A stretch of DNA of 14,633 nt from an uncultured Veillonella sp. Its GTDB lineage: Bacteria; Bacillota; Negativicutes; Veillonellales; Veillonellaceae. The notes beneath the pieces are model-generated. The model searched no databases. It was not told where the DNA came from and was given only the letters and a program-made list of their open reading frames with translations. How positions within the stretch are numbered: the first letter of the stretch is position 1; every line of letters starts with the position of its first letter. The translations under genes were made by a program, and so were the position numbers. The DNA lies in contig URQX01000032.1 of the NCBI GenBank assembly GCA_900550175.1, positions 1 to 14,633 of the forward strand. The letters are read 5' to 3'. This document shows positions 1-7,213 of the stretch, piece after piece.

Positions 1-5
1 ACTTG

Positions 6-11
6 AAGGAG
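6..11 (+). promoter_or_regulatory. Ribosome binding site deciding the nnr start
   Basis: AAGGAG lies 6 nt before the ATG at 18. An in-frame TTG at 3 would place this Shine-Dalgarno inside the coding region, so the ATG is preferred. Confidence 0.8.
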
Positions 12-17
12 CATAAG

Positions 18-1589
18 ATGCAAATATTAACAACTGAAGATGCTCGATATATAGACCAAGAGGTACCTAAGCAACTAGGTGTTTCGTTAGAAATTTTAAT
101 GGAAAATGCAGGACGTGGTATTGTAGATGCTTTATGGGGACAATATGATCTATTTTCTCTAGATAATGCACGTTCTATCAATAGTTTTGTGCTATTTATA
201 TGTGGCACTGGTAACAATGGCGCAGATGGTCTTGTAGCGGCTCGACATTTATTAGAGCAAGGTGTACCTGTACAAATTGCATTAGTAGGTGATACGAGTA
301 AATGTAGTGACCTCTTTGCAATGCAACTCAAACGATGTGAAGTGATGGGGTGTATCATTGATACCTTTGATGAATTTAATGATTGGTCCAATGTAGCTAT
401 CGCTGTAGAAGGTATTATGGGCACAGGCTTAACTGGTCGATTACGGGATTTAACCATTGATGTTTTGCATGATATTGATACTATGCGTAGTCAATATAAT
501 TTTGACTTGTGGGCTATTGATGTACCAGCGGGACTAGATGCAGCTTCTGGACAAATTTCAGAGGGAACATTGACCTATGATTATACGGTTACTTTTGGAG
601 CTATAAAACAAGGTCTGTTGTTATATCCTGGAAAGGCTATAGGGGGAACCGTTATTGTGGCACCTCTAGGTGCTCCTTGGCAACAAGTATTAATTAATCG
701 TGATAGTACCATCACTATTGATTCGGATTTAGCAGAAACGTTAATCAATTATCGTGTTCCCATGGCTCATAAAGGTATAAATGGGAATACCTTGATTATC
801 GGTGGAGCTAGTGATATGGTCGGTGCTCCTATGTTGGCCGCAGAAGCTGCTGTTCACAGTGGAGCCGGCAAGGTTACATTGGGCGTACCAGAGTCAATTA
901 AGCAAGTTGTACAAGGACATATTATACCTGAAGTAATGGTAACTTCTATTGGGGCTAATGAAACTCTTTATGAAGGTCGTCAAGTAGTTGCTATTGGGCC
1001 AGGCTTGGGACGTGCTTCAGATATTTCAGATGTAGTAAATCATACTATTGATACCTATGAAGGTGCTCTTGTTATTGATGCAGATGCACTATATGCATTA
1101 GGCCATGTAGGTTCTGTAGATAAAGATGCTTTGCGGGATGATGATATCGAGTCTGTATATAAGGTGGAAACAAATCTTCCATATTGCGTGATGACTCCTC
1201 ATTTAGGTGAATTTAGTAGACTTATAGATTTACCAATAAAATGGATTGAACGTCATTATATTACACTGGCTCGAGCATTTGCCAAAGCGCATCAAGTTGT
1301 ATTAGTGCTAAAAGGAATTCCTTCTGTTGTGGCCCTACCTGATGGTACAGTATATGTTAATACTATCGGAAATGCTGGTATGGGAACTGGCGGTATGGGG
1401 GATGTATTAACAGGTGTCATTGCTGGCTTTATTAGCCAAGGTTATTCTTTACAAGATAGTGCCATTTTAGGTGTCTATGTACATAGCCGCAGTGCAGATA
1501 TACTAAGTGATACGAAAACTTGGGGGTATACACCTAGTGATGTAAGTTTATCGGTAGGTTGTGTCATTAGTGAATTATTGGGAGAATAA
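18..1589 (+). CDS. nnr: Bifunctional NAD(P)H-hydrate repair enzyme (NAD(P)HX epimerase / ADP-dependent dehydratase)
   Basis: This cytoplasmic metabolite-repair enzyme has 523 aa, the usual length for the two-domain form. The N-terminal YjeF_N domain (about residues 1-235) interconverts R- and S-NAD(P)HX. It shows the GTGNNGADG loop at 63-71 and DVPAGLDAASG at 168-178. The C-terminal ribokinase-like domain (about 245-520) dehydrates S-NAD(P)HX using ADP. It shows HKGINGNTLIIGGA at 251-264, GPGLG at 327-331, IDADAL at 353-358, TPHLGEF at 393-399 and GNAGMGTGGMGDVLTG at 451-466, where the GD pair is the expected catalytic region. The start is set by AAGGAG. The gene ends 2 bp before the next one, so the two are probably co-transcribed. 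Two positions in the epimerase half differ from the motifs I know: E131 where D is usual before GTGL, and A171 where S is usual in DIPSG. Family assignment is firm. Whether the epimerase half is fully active cannot be told from sequence. Confidence 0.95.
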   Translation: MQILTTEDARYIDQEVPKQLGVSLEILMENAGRGIVDALWGQYDLFSLDNARSINSFVLFICGTGNNGADGLVAARHLLEQGVPVQIALVGDTSKCSDLFAMQLKRCEVMGCIIDTFDEFNDWSNVAIAVEGIMGTGLTGRLRDLTIDVLHDIDTMRSQYNFDLWAIDVPAGLDAASGQISEGTLTYDYTVTFGAIKQGLLLYPGKAIGGTVIVAPLGAPWQQVLINRDSTITIDSDLAETLINYRVPMAHKGINGNTLIIGGASDMVGAPMLAAEAAVHSGAGKVTLGVPESIKQVVQGHIIPEVMVTSIGANETLYEGRQVVAIGPGLGRASDISDVVNHTIDTYEGALVIDADALYALGHVGSVDKDALRDDDIESVYKVETNLPYCVMTPHLGEFSRLIDLPIKWIERHYITLARAFAKAHQVVLVLKGIPSVVALPDGTVYVNTIGNAGMGTGGMGDVLTGVIAGFISQGYSLQDSAILGVYVHSRSADILSDTKTWGYTPSDVSLSVGCVISELLGE

Positions 1590-1591
1590 GA

Positions 1592-2536
1592 ATGACAAAT
1601 AAAATACAACGATTTATAGCCTTTTTATTGGTGCTATTTATTCCAATCTTTGCCATTGCAGGATGCACTAATAAAGATGTGGCTAATGCAGCATCTCAGA
1701 CTAGTTCTAGTACAAATGAAGGCTATTCCATTGATACGAAACAAACAACCCCTGAAGGTCATCTAGATGTATATATGCTAGATATTGGTCAAGGGGATGC
1801 CATATTGCTCAAGGTTGGCGATGAATATAGTATGATTGATACAGGTGATATTGAGCATCGTGAGAATATTGTAGCCCAATTAAAATCCATGGGTGTTACA
1901 AAGCTAAAAAATGTAATTATCACACATCCTCATGCTGACCACATGGGTGGTTTCTATGCCATTGCAAAAGCCATGCCTATTGAACATGTGTATGATGATG
2001 GCATTTCTGTTGATAATAATATGTATAAAACCTATGAAAAATGGATTGATAAAAATAAAATCCAACGATCCACATTGCGAAGTGGTGATGTAGTAGATTT
2101 TGGTCATGGAGCAGTATTTGTTGTCTATGCACCATGGACTGAACCTTTAACAGATAAAAAAGGAGCGCCAGATCTTAATAATAACTCTATTGTAGGTAAA
2201 TTAATTTTTGGTAAATTCTCTATGCTCTTTACTGGTGATGCAGAACTACAAGAAGAGAAAAAACTCATAAAAGAGCAGAACTCCAGATTGTTTGCCCGTG
2301 TTCTTAAGGTAGGTCATCATGGTTCTCGCACAAGTAGTTCTGAAGATTTTTTGAAATCTATTAAACCAGAAAGTGCATTAATTTCAAATGGCATGTATAA
2401 TAGTTATGGTCATCCTCACGATGTAACATTGCGTCGTTTGCAGGAAAATAATATTGCTATTTACCGTACAGATACGATGGGACGTATTCACATTAGTACG
2501 GATGGGAATGAATGGCAAATTACAACTGAACGTTAG
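1592..2536 (+). CDS. ComEC-like metallo-beta-lactamase-fold lipoprotein
   Basis: This is a 314-aa predicted lipoprotein. A basic N-terminus and hydrophobic stretch (about 8-21) end in the lipobox IAGC with C25 as the lipidation site, followed by a Ser/Thr/Asn-rich linker to about residue 53. The rest is a metallo-beta-lactamase fold like the C-terminal domain of the competence protein ComEC. Motifs are LDIGQGDAILL (63-73), IDTGD (82-86), the metal-binding THPHADH (111-117), FTGDAE (213-218), GHHGS (241-245), GHPH (273-276) and YRTDTMG (291-297). There is no ComEC membrane channel, so this is the standalone secreted form. The substrate is unknown. A nuclease or phosphodiesterase role is possible by analogy with the ComEC domain, but that is inference. 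The Shine-Dalgarno GGAG at 1581-1584 lies inside the end of nnr, which supports translation from the same transcript. Confidence 0.88.
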   Translation: MTNKIQRFIAFLLVLFIPIFAIAGCTNKDVANAASQTSSSTNEGYSIDTKQTTPEGHLDVYMLDIGQGDAILLKVGDEYSMIDTGDIEHRENIVAQLKSMGVTKLKNVIITHPHADHMGGFYAIAKAMPIEHVYDDGISVDNNMYKTYEKWIDKNKIQRSTLRSGDVVDFGHGAVFVVYAPWTEPLTDKKGAPDLNNNSIVGKLIFGKFSMLFTGDAELQEEKKLIKEQNSRLFARVLKVGHHGSRTSSSEDFLKSIKPESALISNGMYNSYGHPHDVTLRRLQENNIAIYRTDTMGRIHISTDGNEWQITTER

Positions 2537-2550
2537 TATCGATTGCATAG

Positions 2551-2584
2551 CATAAAAAATAATTTGAAGCAACTTATTTTTATG
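2551..2584 (+). terminator. AT-rich hairpin, probable terminator of the nnr operon
   Basis: CATAAAA-ATAA (2551-2562, one extra A) pairs with TTATTTTTATG (2574-2584). An inner TTG/CAA pairing closes a 3-nt loop. The T-rich stretch is part of the 3' arm and not a separate tail, so the structure is AT-only and could act in either direction. It sits 14 bp after the lipoprotein stop codon. Confidence 0.45.
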
Positions 2585-2652
2585 TGTACTGTATAAAGAC
2601 TTTGTATAGTAATATGTATAATCGGCATACTAATCTTCATGTTTGTATGAAA

Positions 2653-2692
2653 TAATCTATCTATAATCTAACATTAGTTTATGGATAGATTG
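2653..2692. repeat. Long imperfect inverted repeat in the amidase leader
   Basis: The arms AATCTATC (2654-2661) and GATAGATT (2684-2691) match perfectly. Pairing continues inward through a T-G wobble, ATAA/TTAT, one T-T mismatch and CTA/TAG, around the loop ACAT (2671-2674). That gives about 15 Watson-Crick pairs plus wobbles. No T-tract follows on either strand, so it does not look like an intrinsic terminator. It may be an operator, an RNA stability element or part of a regulatory leader. Confidence 0.7.
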
Positions 2693-2695
2693 GAA

Positions 2696-2734
2696 CGATG
2701 AGACTTTGATGTACAAAGATATCATCGACTCATC
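2696..2734. repeat. Second inverted-repeat structure with two alternative pairings
   Basis: CGATGA (2696-2701) can pair with TCATCG (2722-2727) around an inner CTTTG/CAAAG hairpin (2704-2708 with 2714-2718, loop ATGTA). Alternatively GATGAG (2697-2702) can pair with CTCATC (2729-2734). The two outer pairings exclude each other because they share the same 5' arm. Confidence 0.55.
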
Positions 2735-2769
2735 TCTATGGTTTGGACACTACGTATGTCAGTTAGATT

Positions 2770-2773
2770 GGAG
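2770..2773 (+). promoter_or_regulatory. Ribosome binding site deciding the amidase start
   Basis: GGAG is 8 nt before the TTG at 2782. It overlaps an in-frame GTG at 2773, which therefore could not use it. The TTG start gives a clean signal peptide beginning Met-Arg-Lys. Confidence 0.6.
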
Positions 2774-2781
2774 TGAATGTA

Positions 2782-3879
2782 TTGCGTAAACTATTTTTTA
2801 TGTGCCTTGCTGTCTTGATGGCTATACCTCTATTCTTGACTCAAGCAAAGGCAGCTAATCTTGAAGATGCTCGATGGGTGACACGAACTGATGCACCTGT
2901 ACCATATGTTCGTATGGTTATGGATTTGTCAGCACCGGTGAAAGCGTCTGCATCGATTAGCAAAGATGGGAAAACGACGACTGTTACCTTAAAGAACACA
3001 AAGCTAAAGACTGCTAAAGCGAATATTAATATGGACTCTAGCATAGCTAGTTCTGCTAGATTCACAGAAGATGACAGAGATGTGAAGGTAATGATCAAGA
3101 CACCTTCATCTATCGATACGAGTGATGTAAAGGTATTTTCCCTAAAGAAAGATACGGTTAATAAGAAACCGTATCGTATCGTTGTAGATGTACAGAAAAA
3201 AGGTGTAGCACCTAAACCTGCTTATTATGGTAAACGCCCATCTCCTTCTGCACATCCTGCGAAAAATATGCCGACAGGATCCGGTAAGTATTCTATTAGC
3301 GGTGGTCTATCTGGTAAAACAATTACGATTGACCCAGGTCATGGTGGTAGTGACTCTGGTGCCGTTGGACCTCATGGTGTACAAGAGAAAAATATTACAC
3401 TACCGATTTCTATGTACTTGAAAAAAGCCTTAGAAAATCGTGGCGCTAAAGTGCTTATGACTCGTACTACAGACGTAGACGTATATGGTCCTAATGCAAG
3501 TGGTGTTGATGAATTAGGCGCTCGTGTTAATGTAGCGAACCGTAGCAATTCTGATGCGCTCATCAGCGTGCATATTAACGCATTTAACAATCCAAGTGTT
3601 GGTGGTATTGCAACATACTACTATGCTAAAACAGGTAATGATGCTCGTTTAGCACAAAAGGTACAATCTCAAATTGCTAGCGTTCCAGGTTTCAATGGTG
3701 ACCGTGGCATTCAAGAAGGTAATTTATATGTGTTGAGACATTCTAACATGCCTGCAGTTCTTGTAGAGCTCGGATTTATTTCCAATCCTAATGAGGAACG
3801 TGTATTGCAATCTCCTCAAACACAAGAAGACTTTGCAAATCGCATTGCTAATGGTATTGCCAGTTACTTTGGAGGTTAA
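2782..3879 (+). CDS. Secreted N-acetylmuramoyl-L-alanine amidase with AMIN domain
   Basis: This enzyme cleaves the bond between N-acetylmuramic acid and L-alanine in peptidoglycan, typically during daughter-cell separation or wall turnover. It is 365 aa from the TTG start. A signal peptide (1-24) ends at AKA before ANLED. An AMIN domain (about 27-138), normally for envelope targeting, follows. Then comes a basic Pro/Gly/Ser linker (about 141-175) and an Amidase_3 catalytic domain (about 179-365). The zinc-site residues are visible: H187 in DPGHGG, E202 in QEKN, H264 in SVHINA, and the catalytic glutamate E329 in VELGF. The insert after MTRT contains VYGPNASGVDELGARV. It is followed 3 bp later by a lipoprotein gene whose Shine-Dalgarno lies in this gene's last codons, so the two form an operon. 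The start is non-ATG; GTG 2773 or ATG 2800 are the alternatives. Family assignment is firm. Confidence 0.92.
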   Translation: MRKLFFMCLAVLMAIPLFLTQAKAANLEDARWVTRTDAPVPYVRMVMDLSAPVKASASISKDGKTTTVTLKNTKLKTAKANINMDSSIASSARFTEDDRDVKVMIKTPSSIDTSDVKVFSLKKDTVNKKPYRIVVDVQKKGVAPKPAYYGKRPSPSAHPAKNMPTGSGKYSISGGLSGKTITIDPGHGGSDSGAVGPHGVQEKNITLPISMYLKKALENRGAKVLMTRTTDVDVYGPNASGVDELGARVNVANRSNSDALISVHINAFNNPSVGGIATYYYAKTGNDARLAQKVQSQIASVPGFNGDRGIQEGNLYVLRHSNMPAVLVELGFISNPNEERVLQSPQTQEDFANRIANGIASYFGG

Positions 3880-3882
3880 TCG

Positions 3883-4443
3883 ATGAAATTACGTAAACAA
3901 GTTCTGTCGATCCTCTGTGTAGGCTTGCTTGCATTTGTAGCAGGTTGTACACCTAATCAAGCTCCTACAACAGGTAAAAGTGAACCTGTGCAAGAGACGA
4001 AAGTCAATAAGGATGCAGAAACAACGAAAGTATCTCAAGAAAAGGTTAAGATGGCCTTCTTTGTACCAACAGAGGATGGCTCAGGGGTAACACAATCAAC
4101 CGTTGAGATGGAGGCGGATAAAATAACGCCTAAAGCTGCTCTTCTAGCAATGTTAAAAGCTGATAGAGCACAAAAATACCCAGTATTCTCTAAGGATATT
4201 GAAATCACATCCGTTACTGTAAAGGATGGCATTGCTTCTGTAGAAGTGAATGATGCTTTCGTAAAAGGTAATGGTGGGGACTTAACTGTTAAGTTACAAA
4301 TGGCTGCCATTGTAAATACATTGACATCCTTTGATAACATTAATGGTGTTCTCTTCGTTAGCAATGGTAAAAAGGTTCCTACTGTAGGTTCCTTTGATAC
4401 GAAAGATCCAGTTAAACGGATGACAAACCTAATTAAAAAATAA
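3883..4443 (+). CDS. GerMN-domain lipoprotein
   Basis: This 186-aa predicted lipoprotein has a basic start, a hydrophobic stretch and the lipobox VAGC with C22 as the lipid-modified cysteine. A charged Thr/Glu/Lys linker (about 24-52) leads to a GerMN domain at about 55-175. The domain shows the pattern MAFFVPTEDG, an alternating beta strand/turn segment ITSVTVKDGIASVEVND (108-124), and VKLQMAAIVNTLTSFDNINGV (136-156). The domain was named from spore germination protein GerM, but it occurs widely in proteins that act on or near peptidoglycan and does not itself imply sporulation. Its place directly after the amidase suggests an accessory or regulatory role on the wall enzyme, which is inference. 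The Shine-Dalgarno GGAGG (3871-3875) is 7 nt before the ATG. No enzymatic motif is visible. Confidence 0.85.
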   Translation: MKLRKQVLSILCVGLLAFVAGCTPNQAPTTGKSEPVQETKVNKDAETTKVSQEKVKMAFFVPTEDGSGVTQSTVEMEADKITPKAALLAMLKADRAQKYPVFSKDIEITSVTVKDGIASVEVNDAFVKGNGGDLTVKLQMAAIVNTLTSFDNINGVLFVSNGKKVPTVGSFDTKDPVKRMTNLIKK

Positions 4444-4460
4444 TAATATTAGGCTCATTG

Positions 4461-4498
4461 ATAGCAGATAGTTGATATATCAACTATCTGCTATTTTT
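4461..4498 (+). terminator. Strong intrinsic terminator after the amidase-GerMN operon
   Basis: A perfect 34-bp palindrome at 4461-4494 has 16-bp arms starting ATAGCAGATAGTTGAT, and the 3' arm runs straight into TTTTT (4494-4498). No T-tract lies on the other side, so it is directional for + strand transcripts. Its T-tract almost touches the -35 of the next promoter. Confidence 0.9.
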
Positions 4499-4499
4499 G

Positions 4500-4527
4500 T
4501 TGTCTTTTATATATGTTACAATACAAT
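4500..4527 (+). promoter_or_regulatory. Putative sigma-70-type promoter of the thiL-tsa operon
   Basis: TTGTCT (4500-4505) and TACAAT (4522-4527) are separated by 16 bp. Transcription would start near 4534, giving a leader of about 24 nt before the ATG at 4558. This also argues against an upstream in-frame ATG at 4513, which would lie inside the promoter. There is no room for a TPP riboswitch. Confidence 0.55.
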
Positions 4528-4557
4528 ATGTATATAAATCGGAAGCCAGGTGATGAG

Positions 4558-5538
4558 ATGCAATTAAAAGATGTAGGGGAATTTAATTTCATTCGCCACA
4601 TTAATGACAATACTATACATGATCCAAGCACTGTGATTACAGGAATTGGTGATGACTGTGCCGTATATAGTGCTATAGATAAAACAGATCAATTAATTAG
4701 TACTGATACGATGGTGGAAGGGGTTCATTTTAGCTTTCACTATATGATGCCCTATGATGTAGGTTATCGTCTTATGTCGGCTAATTTAAGTGATATTGCT
4801 GCTATGGGTGGCAGCCCTCGACAAATAGTGCTATCTGTGGCTGTACCTGAATATGTTGATACTACTATTCTGGATGAAATTTATAGAGGCATTAAAGATC
4901 AATGCGCAAGATACCATGTTAATATACTTGGTGGTGATACAGTACGTACAGAAGGACCTATGGTATGGACTGTAACGATTATTGGAGATGTTCCAAAAGG
5001 AACTGCCGTTATGCGTAGCGGTGCGCAAGTGGGCGATCTTGTGGGTGTTACAAATTATGTCGGTTATGCAGCTACCGGTCTCGGTGCCTTATCTTATAAT
5101 TTAGAAGGCTATCATATGACGAAGGTTGGTCATCAACGTCCAGATCCACAAATTGAATTAGGTCAACGATTGAGGCAATTAGGTATTCATAGTATGAATG
5201 ATATAAGTGATGGCCTCGGTAGTGAATTAAATGAAATTGCATCGGCTAGCAATGTATCTATTGTTATAGAGGAAAAAGCTATTCCACTTCATGAAGAAAC
5301 TTATGAACTAGCTCGGTATTTACAGACTAATCCAGTAGATTATGCATTGTATGGTGGCGAGGACTTTCAACTGGTATTTACGGCTCCTAAATCATTGCTT
5401 CCTAAATTAGAGAATTTAGCAGGCATTACAATAATTGGTGAAGTTCTATCTGGACCATCTAGGGTTCAGATGGTTACACCAGATAAAACGATTAAGACCA
5501 TAGAAGCGAAAGGATATAATCATTTTCATGAATCATAA
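4558..5538 (+). CDS. thiL: Thiamine-monophosphate kinase
   Basis: ThiL phosphorylates thiamine monophosphate with ATP to make the cofactor thiamine pyrophosphate in the cytoplasm. From the ATG at 4558 it is 326 aa, the normal family length, and begins MQLKDVGEFNF as ThiL proteins usually do. Family motifs are GIGDDCAV (29-36), STDTMVEGVHF (48-58), LSDIAAMGGSPR (77-88), GGDTVRTEG (125-133), NDISDGLGSEL (214-224) and YGGEDFQLVF (265-274). The acidic residues in GDD, TD and GGDT are the expected magnesium and nucleotide ligands of the PurM/ThiL superfamily. AGGTGA at 4548-4553 is a reasonable Shine-Dalgarno. The gene overlaps tsaE by 11 bp. No other thiamine gene is present, so its position probably reflects the common thiL-tsaE linkage and not a thiamine operon. 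Confidence 0.95.
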   Translation: MQLKDVGEFNFIRHINDNTIHDPSTVITGIGDDCAVYSAIDKTDQLISTDTMVEGVHFSFHYMMPYDVGYRLMSANLSDIAAMGGSPRQIVLSVAVPEYVDTTILDEIYRGIKDQCARYHVNILGGDTVRTEGPMVWTVTIIGDVPKGTAVMRSGAQVGDLVGVTNYVGYAATGLGALSYNLEGYHMTKVGHQRPDPQIELGQRLRQLGIHSMNDISDGLGSELNEIASASNVSIVIEEKAIPLHEETYELARYLQTNPVDYALYGGEDFQLVFTAPKSLLPKLENLAGITIIGEVLSGPSRVQMVTPDKTIKTIEAKGYNHFHES

Positions 5539-6022
5539 ATCACAGGTTCAATTAGAGACTCATACAGTAGAAGATACACAACAATTTGGTCAGTTATTAG
5601 GCAAATGGATTAAACAAAGTGGTGATTCTTTATGTATTGCCTTAATTGGCGATTTAGGGACAGGAAAAACGCATCTATCCCAAGGTATTGCGAAAGGCTT
5701 TGGCGTTACAGAGGAAATAACGAGCCCTACCTTTGCTATCATGAATACCTATGATGTGGATAGAACACATTTATATCATTTTGATGTATATCGCTTGGAT
5801 GATATAAGTGAGCTAGAAAATATTGGCTTTTACGAATATACAGAAGATTGTGTATCCATTGTGGAGTGGGCAGATAAATTTCCTGATGAATTACCAGATG
5901 AAACATTATGGATATACCTAACTCGGATCGATGATACAAGCCGATCCATTTCTTTAAGTAGTGATTATCTTACAGAAGATGATTTAGTAGATATAGGAGG
6001 CCCCTATGTGGTTGGGAATTGA
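5528..6022 (+). CDS. tsaE: tRNA t6A biosynthesis ATPase TsaE
   Basis: TsaE is the P-loop ATPase that works with TsaB and TsaD in transferring threonylcarbamoyl to A37 of ANN-decoding tRNAs. The 164-aa product shows the Walker A segment GDLGTGKTHLSQG (41-53), the SPTF switch-like motif (66-69), YHFDVYRLDD (83-92) and the conserved VEW (112-114). These are standard for the family formerly called YjeE. The start overlaps the end of thiL. The nearest Shine-Dalgarno-like AAAGGA is about 13 nt upstream, longer than ideal, so translational coupling is likely. The C-terminal tail after about residue 140 is acidic and less conserved. The end overlaps tsaB by 17 bp. Confidence 0.95.
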   Translation: MNHKSQVQLETHTVEDTQQFGQLLGKWIKQSGDSLCIALIGDLGTGKTHLSQGIAKGFGVTEEITSPTFAIMNTYDVDRTHLYHFDVYRLDDISELENIGFYEYTEDCVSIVEWADKFPDELPDETLWIYLTRIDDTSRSISLSSDYLTEDDLVDIGGPYVVGN

Positions 6023-6764
6023 GACAAGTTCACTCGTATCAAGTGTGGCCTTAATGGATGAAACAAACTTGATTGGTGAGTTAACCATTCAAGCAGGATT
6101 AACTCATTCTGAGCAGTTAATTCCTCATATCGACATGTTGTTGCGCGCCTCACAAGTACAAAAGAATGAACTAAAGGGTATTATAGTTAGTATCGGACCT
6201 GGTTCTTTTACGGGATTGCGCATTGGTATGGGGACTGCAAAAGCTATGGCTTATGCCTTACAAATTCCATTGTACGGTGTGATGACCATGGATAGTTTAG
6301 CTCACAATATTTCATATACAAATCGTACAATTTGTACTGTTATCGATGCTCAAAAAAAACATGTATATGCTGGCCTGTATCGATATGAAAATAACAAACT
6401 AGTATGTAAAGAGGAGCCTTTTGTTATAGCTGCTAGTGATTTATTAGAAAAGTTCAGAGAAACTAAGGAAGAGATTCTATTCTTAGGAGATGGCATTAAG
6501 CGTATTGAAAAGCTTTTAGATGAAAATGATACTAATTTAACTATTCTAGATGTTGTTCAACGTATTCCAAAGGCAAGCTCCTTACTCTTAGCGGGACGAG
6601 AATTAATTGCCCGCAAAGAGATATGCGATCCAATGGATATGGTGCCTTATTATATCCGTCGCTCTGAAGCAGAGGTACTATGGGAAGAACGACACAAGGA
6701 TAATCCTGAAATGTTAAACCAAAATCCTACTGTTGTAGTAACTGAAGCAGCAGGGGCAGAATAA
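6006..6764 (+). CDS. tsaB: tRNA t6A biosynthesis protein TsaB
   Basis: TsaB is the inactive ASKHA-fold partner that dimerises with TsaD in the t6A synthase. The 252-aa product begins WLGIETSSLVSSVAL, and carries the family hallmark SIGPGSFTGLRIGMGTAKA (62-80), GVMTMDSLAH (91-100), IDAQKKHVYAGLY (113-125) and PYYIRRSEAE (214-223). Family members usually end soon after the SEAE motif. Here about 29 extra, poorly structured residues follow, ending in an acidic Ala/Gly/Glu tail. AGGAGG (5995-6000) lies 5 nt before the ATG, inside tsaE. The stop overlaps the rimI start (TAATG), a sign of translational coupling. Confidence 0.95.
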   Translation: MWLGIETSSLVSSVALMDETNLIGELTIQAGLTHSEQLIPHIDMLLRASQVQKNELKGIIVSIGPGSFTGLRIGMGTAKAMAYALQIPLYGVMTMDSLAHNISYTNRTICTVIDAQKKHVYAGLYRYENNKLVCKEEPFVIAASDLLEKFRETKEEILFLGDGIKRIEKLLDENDTNLTILDVVQRIPKASSLLLAGRELIARKEICDPMDMVPYYIRRSEAEVLWEERHKDNPEMLNQNPTVVVTEAAGAE

Positions 6765-7213
6765 TGGAAATTCGGTTAGCTACTATCGAGGATGCTCAAG
6801 CCATTTATGATATAGAGCAACAGTCTTTTTCTGTTCCATGGAGTTTAGAATCCGTACTAGCTGAACTTGAAGGAGCAGATAATAAGCTGTATATGGTTGT
6901 TTGTGAAGATAATCAAATTGTGGGCTATGCTGGTGCTTGGCTCGTATATGATGAAGGACAAATCACGAATATTGCCATTCTACCTTCTGCCCGTAGTAAG
7001 GGGTATGGCTCAAAGCTTACTAAAGAATTAATAGATGAATGTTTGAATAGAGGGATGCATGAGATCTTCTTAGAGGTACGCATATCTAATTTACCGGCCT
7101 TGGCGATGTATAGAAATCTGGGATTCTCTGTTAAAGGGATTCGTAAAGAGTATTATTCGGAGCCAAAAGAGGATGCTTATATTATGTCTCTCGTTTCAGA
7201 GGAAATAGAATGA
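6764..7213 (+). CDS. rimI: Ribosomal protein S18 alanine N-acetyltransferase (GNAT family)
   Basis: This 149-aa GNAT acetyltransferase very probably acetylates the N-terminal alanine of ribosomal protein S18 using acetyl-CoA. The acetyl-CoA-binding segment is ITNIAILPSARSKGYGSKL (67-85), containing the R-x-K-G-x-G turn. The RimI-type C-terminal pattern EVRISNLPALAMYRNLGF (104-121) and KEYYSEPKEDAYIMSL (128-143) follows. Its place between tsaB and tsaD is the classic arrangement of these genes and supports RimI over other GNATs. It is translationally coupled at both ends, with a TAATG overlap upstream and an ATGA overlap with tsaD. AGGGG at 6752-6756 is the Shine-Dalgarno. The actual protein substrate cannot be read from sequence. 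Confidence 0.92.
   Translation: MEIRLATIEDAQAIYDIEQQSFSVPWSLESVLAELEGADNKLYMVVCEDNQIVGYAGAWLVYDEGQITNIAILPSARSKGYGSKLTKELIDECLNRGMHEIFLEVRISNLPALAMYRNLGFSVKGIRKEYYSEPKEDAYIMSLVSEEIE

Larger units (their letters stand above)
2537..2781. other. Intergenic region upstream of the amidase gene, with hairpins and weak promoter signals
   Basis: This 245-bp region has no gene. After the AT-rich hairpin there are two exact TATAAT hexamers, at 2617-2622 and 2662-2667. Neither has a good -35 box at 16-18 bp, so promoter assignment is uncertain. The first is better placed, because the second falls inside a long inverted repeat. The inverted repeats at 2653-2692 and 2696-2734 are listed separately. If transcription starts near 2629, both would lie in the leader RNA of the amidase gene. 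Confidence 0.5.

Noticed and set aside
2642..2667. Promoter using TATAAT at 2662-2667
   Set aside because: No acceptable -35 at 16-18 bp; the hexamer is part of the arm of a long inverted repeat.
2704..2718. ANTAR target hairpin in the amidase leader
   Set aside because: The loop has 5 bases (ATGTA), not 6, and the neighbouring hairpin has a 4-base loop. The paired hexaloop signature is absent.
3883..4443. GerMN protein as evidence that the organism forms spores
   Set aside because: GerMN domains occur in many non-sporulating bacteria, and no sporulation gene is in the window.
4513..4557. Upstream in-frame ATG extending thiL by 15 residues
   Set aside because: It overlaps the predicted promoter, lacks a ribosome site, and ThiL proteins start at the MQLKDVGEF motif.
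4499..4557. TPP riboswitch upstream of thiL
   Set aside because: Fewer than 60 bp separate the terminator from the start codon, and no conserved TPP aptamer element is present.
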